Under the pieces are notes generated by a model, which did no database searches, was not told the DNA's origin, and was given only the letters and a program-made list of their open reading frames with translations. From the NCBI GenBank assembly GCA_002726245.1, contig PBSM01000033.1, forward strand, positions 1 through 64,000: a stretch of 64,000 nucleotides of DNA, in the 5' to 3' direction. The position numbers were made by a program, and so were the translations under genes. Each line of letters starts with the position of its first letter. Position 1 is the first letter of the stretch. Of the stretch, positions 35,429 to 43,667 are shown one piece after another. Source of the stretch: Planctomycetaceae bacterium. GTDB taxonomy: Bacteria; Planctomycetota; Planctomycetia; Pirellulales; Pirellulaceae.

Positions 35429-36790
35429 ATGCCGAATCCAAGCAGATTGCAGTTGTTCATCCTGGTGGCATTCGCGGGGACGCTGGTCGATGTTGCTTCA
35501 TCCGCCGCGCTCGCCGGCGACAAGCCGAACATCGTTGTTGTCTTCACCGACGACCAGGGCTATGGCGACCTCGGATGCTTCGGCTCTGAGACCATTCGCA
35601 CGCCCCGCATCGATGGTCTGGCGCGCGAGGGGACGCGCTTCACGAGCTTCTACGCCCAGGTCGTGTGCGGCCCTTCCCGGTCCGCGCTGCTCACTGGCCG
35701 ATATCCCGTCCGTAGCGGCGGATGGTCAATGCCGGCAAGCGAGATCACAGTCGGTCAGCTACTGCAGAAGGCCGGCTACACCACTGGATGCATTGGCAAA
35801 TGGGACGTCTCGAACCGCGCGGCGATCCCCGAACGCATGCCCAATGCGCAGGGCTTCGACTACTACTACGGAACGCTGGGGGCAAACGACAACGGCCGAG
35901 TTGCGATTCACGAGAACAACAAGCTACTCGGTCCATCCCAAGATATGGCGAGCCTCACGCAGATCTACACCGACAAGAGCATCGCGTTCCTTGAAGCAAA
36001 CAAGGACAAACCGTTCTTCCTCTATCTGGCCCACACGATGGTTCATTCGGTGATCGATGCCTCGCCGAATTTCAAAGGAAGATCGGAGGGTGGGTTGTAT
36101 GGGGACACGGTGGAGGAGTTGGACCATAACACCGGCCGGCTGTTGGACGCCATCGACCGCCTAGGCCTTCGCGACAACACGATTGTGATCTTCACGACGG
36201 ACAACGGTCCCTGGAACAACTTTCAGGAAGTTCTTCGCAAGAGGCACAACGGCGCGATCGCCTGGGGCTCATCGGGTCCGCTTCGAGAGGGTAAGGGATC
36301 TACCTACGAAGGCGGGCTCCGCGTTCCTTGTATCGTCCGCTGGCCCGATCAGGTGCCTGCAGGCCGCGTTAGCGATGCCATCTTCTCGACACTCGACTTC
36401 ATGCCCACGTTTGCGACGCTCGCGGGGTACGAAGCACCGACCGATCGCGTCATCGACGGTATCGACCAGACAGAGTTGTTGCTTGGCAAGAGTGAAGAAG
36501 GGAGCCGCGAGGACTTCTACTACTTCTGCCGGAACGAACTCCATGGTGTGCGCCGCGGCATGTGGAAACTGATTCTGCCGGATCGCAAGACGTTCTACGG
36601 GTATGTCGATGACAAGGGGTCGCAGGAAACGGAGCTTTACGATCTCCAATCGGATCTCGGCGAAAAGAAGAACGTCGTCGATCAACACCCCAAGGTCGTC
36701 GAGCAGTTGCTGGCACACGCCAAAGCCTTCCGATGGCCGGAAAAACTAATCGAGCCGCGCATCCGTCTCGCTCCCCCGAAGAAGCGTTAG
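35429..36790 (+). CDS. Sulfatase (arylsulfatase A type)
   Basis: A 453-residue exported sulfatase. The signal peptide ends near SSAALAG (residue 30). The metal site is IVVVFTDDQGYGDLG. The formylglycine motif CGPSRSALLTGRYP puts Cys80 as the modified residue. DNTIVIFTTDNGPWNN and LREGKGSTYEGGLRVP are typical of the A family. The C-terminal domain ends MWKLILP and LYDLQSDLGEKKNV. It is convergent with a second sulfatase, and the two stop codons overlap. It should cut sulfate esters from glycans in the periplasm; the natural substrate is not evident. Confidence 0.94.
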   Translation: MPNPSRLQLFILVAFAGTLVDVASSAALAGDKPNIVVVFTDDQGYGDLGCFGSETIRTPRIDGLAREGTRFTSFYAQVVCGPSRSALLTGRYPVRSGGWSMPASEITVGQLLQKAGYTTGCIGKWDVSNRAAIPERMPNAQGFDYYYGTLGANDNGRVAIHENNKLLGPSQDMASLTQIYTDKSIAFLEANKDKPFFLYLAHTMVHSVIDASPNFKGRSEGGLYGDTVEELDHNTGRLLDAIDRLGLRDNTIVIFTTDNGPWNNFQEVLRKRHNGAIAWGSSGPLREGKGSTYEGGLRVPCIVRWPDQVPAGRVSDAIFSTLDFMPTFATLAGYEAPTDRVIDGIDQTELLLGKSEEGSREDFYYFCRNELHGVRRGMWKLILPDRKTFYGYVDDKGSQETELYDLQSDLGEKKNVVDQHPKVVEQLLAHAKAFRWPEKLIEPRIRLAPPKKR

Positions 36791-38178
36791 TCCGCGTGGC
36801 CCCAAACTTTGGGCGAGTTGAATCCTGGCGGCGGCCGGTTGGGAGGGATGTTCGGTTCGACCGCGGTCTTGGCGAGTGCCGCCAGTGCCTCCTTGAGTTG
36901 CTTTACCACCTTTGGATGCTCGCTGCTCACGTCGTTCTTCTCTGATGGATCATTCCGGATGTTGAACAACTCCCAGGTTTCCTGGGACGCTGGCGCCGTG
37001 ACGTTGGCCCCCACACCACCGTTGTGAATGAGCTTCCAGTCGCCCTGGCGAATGGCGCCGTGGAACGGAGTCAAGTTGTGCAAGATGAACTCGTGCGGCG
37101 AAGGGCGGCTATTGGCGATCGTGGGCCAAGCATCTTTTCCGTCGAGCGGCTTCGGCGGTTCATGCTGTGCGCCGGCCAAGCGTGTCAACGTTGGATAAAG
37201 ATCGACGATATGCAGCGGTTCATCCACGACGGTACCAGGCTTGAGCTTGTCCTTCCAGACCATCACCGCGGGAACGCGGACGCCACCTTCATAGAGCGTT
37301 CCTTTGCCGGCTCGCAGTTCGCGGTTAGAGCCGAGCCGCGGAATACCACCGTTGTCGGAACAGAAGAAGATCAGCGTTTGGCTTGCTGGGTAATCATGCT
37401 TGTCGAGCGCCGCGACGATGCGGCCGATTGCGTCGTCCATGCAAGTCACCATCGCTGCGAAGATTCGCCGCTGCTTGTTCGGCATGTCGGCGTAGCGGCG
37501 AATGTACTCCTCCGGCGCCAGCAGCGGTGTGTGCGGCGCATTGAACGGCACATAGAGAAACAGCGGCTTACTCTTGTTGTGGTCGGCGATGATCCGCGCT
37601 GCTGCTTCGCCAATCAGGTTCGTCGAATAGCCTTCGTCATAGTTCGGCCTGTCATCGCGATGCCAGTCGTGGCCACCATCGCGAATGTGCGTGAAATAAT
37701 CGAGTGCGCCGTTGTAGTGCCCGTACTGGTGATCGAACCCGCGCCGCGTTGGCAGGTAATCGGGCGAGACATGTCCCAGGTGCCATTTGCCACAGATCGC
37801 CGTCGTATACCCCGCCTTGGCGAGCACGCTCGGCAGCGTTCGTTCATCGAGTGGCAAGCCGTGATTTGCCCAGGGTCGAACGACGCCACACTGCAAGCCA
37901 AGCCGCATCGGATAACGACCTGTCATCAACGCTCCGCGCGTCGGTGAGCAGACCGGTTGCACGTAGAACTGATTCAACCGCACGCCTCGCTGTGCCAACT
38001 TATCGATACTAGGCGTGGCGATCTGGCTGTCGTGGTAACCCACATCGCCCCAACCAAGATCGTCCGCCACCAGGAGCACGATATGCGGACGTTCGTCCGT
38101 GCCATCTGGCGCAGCGTGGGCTGATACTGCCGCCATTAGCACGGCTACACTGTAAATCAAAGACGAAACGAGGCGCAT
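36787..38178 (-). CDS. Sulfatase (arylsulfatase A type)
   Basis: A 463-residue exported sulfatase. A signal peptide (MRLVSSLIYSVAVLMAAVSA) precedes HIVLLVADDLGWGDVGYHDS. The modification motif is CSPTRGALMTGRYP with Cys77, a C-x-P-[TS]-R form. Further features are ICGKWHLGH with the catalytic Lys-x-His, FVPFNAPHTP-like PFNAPHTPLLAP, and SDNGGIPRLGSN. The ATG at 38178 is chosen as the signal peptide starts there; a longer frame begins at 38223. It belongs to a different branch from the convergent neighbour, so the pair is not a recent duplication. Periplasmic desulfation of a carbohydrate is expected. Confidence 0.94.
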   Translation of the reverse strand: MRLVSSLIYSVAVLMAAVSAHAAPDGTDERPHIVLLVADDLGWGDVGYHDSQIATPSIDKLAQRGVRLNQFYVQPVCSPTRGALMTGRYPMRLGLQCGVVRPWANHGLPLDERTLPSVLAKAGYTTAICGKWHLGHVSPDYLPTRRGFDHQYGHYNGALDYFTHIRDGGHDWHRDDRPNYDEGYSTNLIGEAAARIIADHNKSKPLFLYVPFNAPHTPLLAPEEYIRRYADMPNKQRRIFAAMVTCMDDAIGRIVAALDKHDYPASQTLIFFCSDNGGIPRLGSNRELRAGKGTLYEGGVRVPAVMVWKDKLKPGTVVDEPLHIVDLYPTLTRLAGAQHEPPKPLDGKDAWPTIANSRPSPHEFILHNLTPFHGAIRQGDWKLIHNGGVGANVTAPASQETWELFNIRNDPSEKNDVSSEHPKVVKQLKEALAALAKTAVEPNIPPNRPPPGFNSPKVWGHAD

Positions 38179-38291
38179 CGGCAGTTGGACCTCATATAGC
38201 AGAATCACGACGACCCCCATCATAGACCGGCCACCCCGGCGGTGCGACTAGTTGCTGGATCTATGGCTCGCCGGCGGTTTATGATGACTGC

Positions 38292-38353
38292 ATGAAAGCA
38301 TCGCTCGCTGCGTTTGTTGTGACGTTCGCCTCGTTCGCCTCAATCGGCACGGG
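38292..38353 (+). other. Out-of-frame signal peptide of the following gene
   Basis: From ATG 38292 the sequence reads MKASLAAFVVTFASFASIGT, a good signal peptide, but this frame hits TGA soon after. The next gene lies in another frame and lacks any export signal. One added G in the GGGG run at 38351-38354 would fuse them directly (TG-VDVSSSPYL). So the true gene probably starts here and carries a one-base deletion, or there is a sequencing error. Confidence 0.7.
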
Positions 38354-39751
38354 GTGGATGTGTCGTCGTCGCCGTATTTGAACTACGTTTACGCCTATGC
38401 CGACACGATGCTGGCAAAGGGGCGAGATGTCTACGGGCCAGAGCAAAGCAAGCTGTTTCTCAGCGCCTTGGACCGGCATACTTTGACGCCGCTAACGGTG
38501 CGCCCCGCGCCACCCGTTGGAGTTCGTCGGGGTGATCGCGTTGGACCTCCGTGGGAAGCGCTGGTTGGCGCCAATCCGCAATACGATCAGAACCTACTTC
38601 GAGTGCTCTATGTTCTGAGCGGACTATCCGGCGAGAGCAAGTACCGTGAGGCGGCTGACGCGGAACTGAAGTGGTTCCTCGAACATGCGGCTTCAACTGA
38701 AACGCATCTCCTGTCGTGGGGCGAGCACATGTATTGGAACGTGCTGACCGACGAGCCCAATCCCAAGGAAGCCGACGCTGTCCATGAGTTTACTCGACCT
38801 TGGGTGCTGTGGGATCGGTGCTTCGAATTGGCACGGGAGGCGAGTGAGAAGTTCGCGCTTGGTTTGTGGGAGCATCAGATTGCTAATCAAAAAGACGGAG
38901 CGTTCGATCGGCATGCGGCCTATTGGAAGCACGGCCCGCGCGACAACATGGACTTCCCGCGGCACGCCGGTTTCTTTATCCGCACTTGGGCGGACGCCCA
39001 CTCCCACACCAAGAACGAGACGTTTCTTGAAGCGATCGGCACGCTGTTGAGTCGCTACGAACAGAAACGGCATCCCGAAACCGGGCTGATTGAAAATCGA
39101 TGCGGCAAGCCGAACTATGTCGGCGCAACGACACTCTCGCTCGCGATTGATTGTGCAGCCGCGGCCCCACGAGTTCCCAAACCACTCGCGACGCGGCTTC
39201 GGGCATTCGTCGATCGTGAAGATGAGGTCTTCTGTTCCTGGAAACACGGTCTCGCATCGAGTGGCGGGTTTGTTGTGCAGGCCGATCGAGCAAGCGGCAC
39301 GCCGTCCACCGACCGCAGCCCGCGTTGGGACGCGCACTATGGCGGCGCGGCGACGGCGATGATTGGTGTGATGTGCGTGTCGCGTTATGAGAACTCAGGC
39401 AAAGTCGGCTACCGCGATCTAATTCGCGCTGCTGCCGACGCGTATCTCGATATCGGTCCGGCAGAAGGTGCCGACGCCTGGCCGATGACGTTTGGTCATG
39501 TCATCAGTCTGGAGTTGGCAGCATGGCGCTCCACAGCCGAGCGCAAGTACCTCGATCGGGCTCGCGAGTTAGGACTGATCGCGATCGAGTTGTTCTTTCA
39601 GGACCGAGCCCTTCCGCGGGCCAGCATGAAGACCGGGCACTACGAAACGATTACTGGCGCCGATACGCTGGCCCTGGCGCTGGTCGAAGTTCATCTTGCC
39701 TCGTTGCACATCACTGCGGTAACCGCGCCCGACAATACGATCGATCGATGA
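38354..39751 (+). CDS. Alpha/alpha-toroid glycosidase-like protein (frameshift at its 5' end)
   Basis: A 465-residue protein that opens at GTG (MDVSSSPYLNYVYAYADTML). Its repeated helices with aromatic and acidic residues suggest an (alpha/alpha)6 barrel as in several polysaccharide lyases and hydrolases: YDQNLLRVLYVLSGLSGESK, WGEHMYWNVLTDE, FPRHAGFFIRTWADAHSH, SPRWDAHYGGAATAMIGVMC. I cannot assign it to a numbered family. The gene starts within a sequence that, with one extra G, would supply a signal peptide from 38292. It lies between a sulfatase and remnants of glycosidase genes, supporting a role in glycan degradation. Its last codons overlap the frame of a GxxExxY remnant on the other strand. 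Confidence 0.7.
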   Translation: MDVSSSPYLNYVYAYADTMLAKGRDVYGPEQSKLFLSALDRHTLTPLTVRPAPPVGVRRGDRVGPPWEALVGANPQYDQNLLRVLYVLSGLSGESKYREAADAELKWFLEHAASTETHLLSWGEHMYWNVLTDEPNPKEADAVHEFTRPWVLWDRCFELAREASEKFALGLWEHQIANQKDGAFDRHAAYWKHGPRDNMDFPRHAGFFIRTWADAHSHTKNETFLEAIGTLLSRYEQKRHPETGLIENRCGKPNYVGATTLSLAIDCAAAAPRVPKPLATRLRAFVDREDEVFCSWKHGLASSGGFVVQADRASGTPSTDRSPRWDAHYGGAATAMIGVMCVSRYENSGKVGYRDLIRAAADAYLDIGPAEGADAWPMTFGHVISLELAAWRSTAERKYLDRARELGLIAIELFFQDRALPRASMKTGHYETITGADTLALALVEVHLASLHITAVTAPDNTIDR

Positions 39752-40189
39752 ACGAATCTCAACGGAGGTGAAGGAATGCGTTTTCAACACGTCAACGAGT
39801 TTCATGTCGTGGAAGTTGATGACGAGTCCGAGTGGCACATCTAGCAGCTTCATGTAGCTGAATAGTTGCGCCTTGTGAATTGGCAGCACGTCCTGCACCG
39901 CCTTCAGCTCCAACAACAAGCAGCCTTCAATCAACACGTCGAACTTCAATGTCTCCGAGAACACGATGTCCTTGTATGCGATCTCGACGCCCTCTTGTCG
40001 GACTGCGGACATCCCACGGAGTTCGAGTTCGTGCAACAGGCACTTCTCATAGATGCTCTCAAGCAAGCCGGGTCCCAAGATCCGATGCACTTCGATTGCC
40101 GCCCCGATTGCTTCTCCACTCCCTTCGTTTGCTTTGTTACCTTCTGTTCCTCTGAGAATCACCCTTGTCCAGCGGCTCCAGCAAACCAA
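39752..40189 (-). pseudogene. GxxExxY protein, probably degenerate copy
   Basis: A minus-strand frame from 40189 encodes the GxxExxY family core: GEAIGAAIEVHRILGPGLLE, then SIYEKCLLHELELRGMSAV, LKFDVLIEGCLLLELKAVQD and HKAQLFSYMKLLDVPLGLVI, with a PD-(D/E)xK-like acidic pattern. The normal end of about 125-130 residues is passed; the frame continues into the antisense of the glycosidase gene down to 39569, a sign that the original stop was lost. The N-terminal codons are atypical and the start is uncertain. The family is short, occurs in many copies in some genomes and its role is unknown. It follows a GH62 remnant on the same strand. Confidence 0.7.
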
Positions 40190-40211
40190 GCCGCCAGCTC
40201 AGACGCCCGTA

Positions 40212-41021
40212 TTACTGTCCCCAGTGCTCGTCGGCCAGACCTTGGAAGATAAACCGCAGGTTCGCGGGATCGACTTCCAGCCGCTCATCGTGGCCGGCAC
40301 GAAGCAGTTCGCCGTGACTGAACGAATCGGTCCAGCGAGGCTCGGCAAGCCGCACGTTGATCGACCCGGCGAATGGCTTGTTAGCACTCGCCGCCAACTC
40401 CTTCCACTCGCCGTCCAGCCGGTCGGCTATGTAGGCCTTGTAATAACGATGGCCGCGGCCGCCGCTCTTGCCTTGCGCCTCGATCAACGTCACGTACTTG
40501 TCGAGCCCTCGGAGCCGGTAGGTGTGACTGGCCTCAAACACATCGCCGCGCAGGACGACTTTCGGTTGCTCGAACATGTCTGGAAAATCCGAAATATCTG
40601 TGGACGCTCGCCACATGCGGCCATCAAGCGAAGTGAAAAACAGATGGGCCATTTCGTCATCACAGATGATCCAGAAGTCGAGCCCGGCTGGCCTGCCCTC
40701 CGGCTTGCGCTTGTAGAACGGTGCAGGCGTCGTCCATGAAGTGGGATCAGCGATGTTGTCGGTCGTCGAGTAACACGGACCGTACGGGATGCCGCGTGTC
40801 TTGTCTTCCAATTGATAGACGAGGTACCACTTCTTGTGCGGCCGGAAGTAGAATATCTGCGGCGCGCCGTGGTAATCCTTGCTGAGATCGAGCAGATGCC
40901 ATTTCGCTTTCGACGCGTCTTTCCAGTCGGCAAAGGACAAGTAACCAATCCGGATGCGCCCTTGACCGCTTTTCTGTCTCCTCATCCTCAGCGAGCAAAA
41001 CAGATGCCAACGATTCTGGTA
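40212..41021 (-). pseudogene. GH62 alpha-L-arabinofuranosidase-like gene, N-terminally truncated
   Basis: The frame encodes most of a GH62-type glycosidase: YQNRWHLFCSLR, IGYLSFADWKDASKAKWHLL, YHGAPQIFYFRPHKKWYLVY, LDFWIICDDEMAHLFFTSLD, GDVFEASHTYRL, and the end TDSFSHGELLRAGHDERLEV then DPANLRFIFQG. The signal peptide and the first blade with the catalytic base Asp are missing; similarity stops near 41021, where an unrelated outer-membrane protein fragment begins on the other strand. The longest frame with an ATG starts at 40985. The remaining protein should be inactive. It shows a past capacity for arabinoxylan-like substrates. Confidence 0.78.
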
Positions 41022-41025
41022 GCTC

Positions 41026-41333
41026 TCGGCGGCGCGCTCGTCTTTGAGGGGACGGGGCCGACGGTTTCCCTGGAGGGATCTAGAGACGTTGGCTGTCGGG
41101 GTCTGTACTTCGTCGGCAACTTCCGCGCATCGATGCTCTTTGGTGAAGTCACGTTTGACGGGACTCTCGACGCTGATGACGACCTCGCAACCGTGCTGGA
41201 GAACCAGTTGGGCATTGGCTGGCGACGAGAGATGGCTCGTGCCGACCTGAACGTACGGGCGCTTTGGGAGTCGCAGTTCTGGCTCAACGAGACAATCGCC
41301 ACTGATACAGGCAGCAACTTGGGCAAGTGTTGA
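41026..41333 (+). pseudogene. Outer-membrane beta-barrel (Lpg1974/BBP7-like) fragment
   Basis: About 100 codons read as the last part of a planctomycete outer-membrane barrel: GGALVFEGTGPTVSLEGSRD, LYFVGNFRASMLFGEVTF, LENQLGIGWRREM, and ALWESQFWLNETIATDTGS. These alternate polar and hydrophobic residues like beta-strands of the Lpg1974-type family. There is no signal peptide; the 5' part is lost at the junction with the GH62 remnant. The protein ends at NLGKC, slightly before the usual closing strand. A strong terminator follows. Family assignment is tentative. Confidence 0.55.
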
Positions 41334-41373
41334 GTTGCGATACTAAGCTGAGCGTTTGTATGTGAGGCATAGG

Positions 41374-41406
41374 CCCGCGACCTTGTACTCCGGTCGCGGG
41401 TCTTTT
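41374..41406 (+). terminator. Rho-independent terminator
   Basis: CCCGCGACC at 41374-41382 pairs perfectly with GGTCGCGGG at 41392-41400 across a nine-base loop and is followed by TCTTTT. It ends the plus-strand outer-membrane remnant. It also lies just beyond the stop of the minus-strand epimerase gene, though the T-run favours plus-strand termination. Confidence 0.85.
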
Positions 41407-41452
41407 GCGTTCTTGTCGGGCGGGATTGCGACTCCGGAACCGTTCGCTCTGC

Positions 41453-42475
41453 TCACGGGCGAGAGTCGAGTTCAACTCCGCAGCCAGCGACCGCTGAATA
41501 GCGACAGGCTCCGTTTTCGATAGTGACTCCCGTCGCGATGTCGCTGGCTAGGAGAAGTGCTCCGTCCATATCGACGTAGTCGAGCAGCGGCAGCAATTGG
41601 GCGATCGCGGAGATGCCAACCGTCGATTCGGTCATGCAGCCCACCATGACTTTCAAGCCGCTTCGCTTCGCCTCATCGATCATTCGCCGGGCGGGTGTCA
41701 GGCCGCCACACTTGACCAGCTTGATGTTAATGCCGTGAAAGTGATCGACGCAGCGAGGAACATCGCTCTCCACGATGCAGCTTTCGTCCGCGATGACCGG
41801 CAACGCAGATTCCGCTCGAACTCGCCGCATGTCGTCCCACCGGTCGGCGGGGAGCGGCTGCTCGATGAATTCGACGTTGAGTTGGGCGAGTTCGCGCGAG
41901 TTGCAAACGGTCTCATCGGCGGACCACCCACAGTTCGCATCGACTCGGAATACTGAATCCGTATGCTCTCGGAGAGCCCGCACGATTTCCAGATCGTTCG
42001 ACGTTCCGAGCTTGATCTTATAGACCGGCCATGCGGGAAATTCCTGCATCTTCGCGACCATCGTCTCGATGTTGTCGATACCGATGGTGTAATTCGTGAC
42101 CGGCAAGTTATCGGTCGAGAGCCCCCACAACTCGTACACCTGTTTTCCTTGCTTCTTGCCCCACAAATCGTGCGCGGCCTGATCGAGCGCACACAGAGCG
42201 AACGGGTTGTCTTTCAGAGCTGGATAGACTTCGGACCAGAGCGTCGTCGGATCGGTGAGGACATGCGACTCCAAAGTCGAACGCACGGCTTCCAGCGACT
42301 TGGCCATGCTCTCGAAGGTGAAACCATAGTAGCTGTTCGTCGTCGCTTCGCCGTATCCTCGCAGCCCATCCTCTTCCAACTCGACGATCATTGTCTTTTG
42401 CACATCGATCGATTCGCGAGAGATCGTGAACGTATGCCGCAGCGGCAGGTCAAATTCGTGAATGCGAAGTTGCAT
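41453..42475 (-). CDS. Dipeptide epimerase/DgcA-like enolase-superfamily enzyme
   Basis: A 340-residue cytoplasmic enzyme of the muconate-lactonizing subgroup. Catalytic and metal residues are all seen: KxK at Lys153-Lys155 (VYKIKLG), Asp179 (RVDANCGW), Glu205 (FIEQPL), Asp230 (VIADES) and Lys255 (KLVKCGG). The lid begins MQLRIHEFDLPLRHTF, usual for Ala-Glu epimerases. The start at 42475 is chosen for this; a longer frame runs into the upstream gene. It follows the DUF1611 gene by only four bases. The same pair occurs as DgcN/DgcA in a D-glutamate breakdown route, in which DgcA racemises N-acetyl-D-glutamate. Peptidoglycan dipeptide epimerisation is the alternative. Confidence 0.9.
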   Translation of the reverse strand: MQLRIHEFDLPLRHTFTISRESIDVQKTMIVELEEDGLRGYGEATTNSYYGFTFESMAKSLEAVRSTLESHVLTDPTTLWSEVYPALKDNPFALCALDQAAHDLWGKKQGKQVYELWGLSTDNLPVTNYTIGIDNIETMVAKMQEFPAWPVYKIKLGTSNDLEIVRALREHTDSVFRVDANCGWSADETVCNSRELAQLNVEFIEQPLPADRWDDMRRVRAESALPVIADESCIVESDVPRCVDHFHGINIKLVKCGGLTPARRMIDEAKRSGLKVMVGCMTESTVGISAIAQLLPLLDYVDMDGALLLASDIATGVTIENGACRYSAVAGCGVELDSRP

Positions 42476-42479
42476 CGCG

Positions 42480-43532
42480 CTACACTGCCTCTGCTTTCCA
42501 GGCATCGCTTGCTTTGAACGCCAAAATCGCATCCACCAAGTCACTCGCGCCGTGCCGGAAGATATCGCAAACAGGCAAGCCAAACTCGGCACTCACGCGC
42601 TCGCGTTCCGCCTCGGCCTCCTCCGCGCTAACGCGCGAGCTGTTCATCGAGATGCCGATGACGGGGGAGGGTCGGAAGACGCTGGCCATCACCTCATTTA
42701 ACTCTCGGATCTTCGCCAGCGGCGGAATGCCGAGATGCTCAACGCCCGTAATCCCTTCTCGACCGACTTCGTAACACAAGATCATCGCTTGCGGAGACGC
42801 TCCGTGCAGCAAGCCGAGTGTGACGGCCGAATAGGAAGGATGAACCAGACTGCCCTGGCCTTCGATCACGAGGATGTCATAGTGCTGATGCGCGAGGATC
42901 ATCTTTTCGACAGCACCGCTCACAAAGTCAGCCACGACGCGATCAATCGGGCAGCCTTCGCCATCGATCATGATTCCTGTCTGGCCTGTTGCAATGAACT
43001 TGCTGTCCTCACCTCGTTCGTTGAGTGCATTCGAGATCTCAATCGAGGTTACCATTTTGCCGATGCTGCAGTCATGACCGACTGTCAACAGCCGCAGACA
43101 GTCATCGCGAATCCCCACACACCTCGCGATGTCCCGCTCGTCGTTCTTGCGGACATCTGTCAGCGTCACGTTATGCTTTTCCGCGGCCGCCGCGAACTCG
43201 ACATCGTCGGTCAGGAAGTCGTGCAGCCCGCCTACAACATTCATCCCGCGTGAGATCGCTTCCAGGATCACGGCCCGCCAGGAAGCCGGGATCTTACCGC
43301 CGGGCGGAGCGATCCCGAGCAACAACGTATTGGCATCAGACGCTTCGGCCAAAGAGCCGACAATCGGCAGATCGCCACCCACACCCAGCAATTCCCCAGT
43401 CGTCAGCCCGCGTTGCGTACTATCGAGTAACGCGACAACCTCATGGCGCCGGTAGCGGACAAGCGAGCAGGCCGTTTTGGCGGTGTGCGGGTTGGTGTGG
43501 CCTTCGGTGAGGATTACGAGTCGGCGAGACAT
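42480..43532 (-). CDS. DUF1611 family protein (DgcN-like N-acetyltransferase candidate)
   Basis: A 350-residue protein of the DUF1611 family. An N-terminal Rossmann-like part (RRLVILTEGHTNPHTAKTAC, VALLDSTQRGLTTGELLGV) is followed by a P-loop-like domain: VGHDCSIGKM at 151-160, and DILVIEGQGSLVHPSYSAVT near 220. GISMNSSRVSAEEAEAERER precedes the C-terminus. This family includes DgcN, reported as a D-glutamate N-acetyltransferase acting with DgcA. The pair here is tightly linked, four bases apart. The start at 43532 is the natural family start. Assignment to D-glutamate use is by family and gene order only. Confidence 0.85.
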   Translation of the reverse strand: MSRRLVILTEGHTNPHTAKTACSLVRYRRHEVVALLDSTQRGLTTGELLGVGGDLPIVGSLAEASDANTLLLGIAPPGGKIPASWRAVILEAISRGMNVVGGLHDFLTDDVEFAAAAEKHNVTLTDVRKNDERDIARCVGIRDDCLRLLTVGHDCSIGKMVTSIEISNALNERGEDSKFIATGQTGIMIDGEGCPIDRVVADFVSGAVEKMILAHQHYDILVIEGQGSLVHPSYSAVTLGLLHGASPQAMILCYEVGREGITGVEHLGIPPLAKIRELNEVMASVFRPSPVIGISMNSSRVSAEEAEAERERVSAEFGLPVCDIFRHGASDLVDAILAFKASDAWKAEAV

Positions 43533-43667
43533 ATGATTTTGCGATGGGGTGAAAGCCGTCGGGGTTGGCTAGTCGAACTTCGCGAGCCAAGCATTATCAA
43601 ACCGCCGTTGGCCCGCGTCAAACGGGTGACGTCTACACCGACTGAGAGATCAGATCACCTAAGCGCA

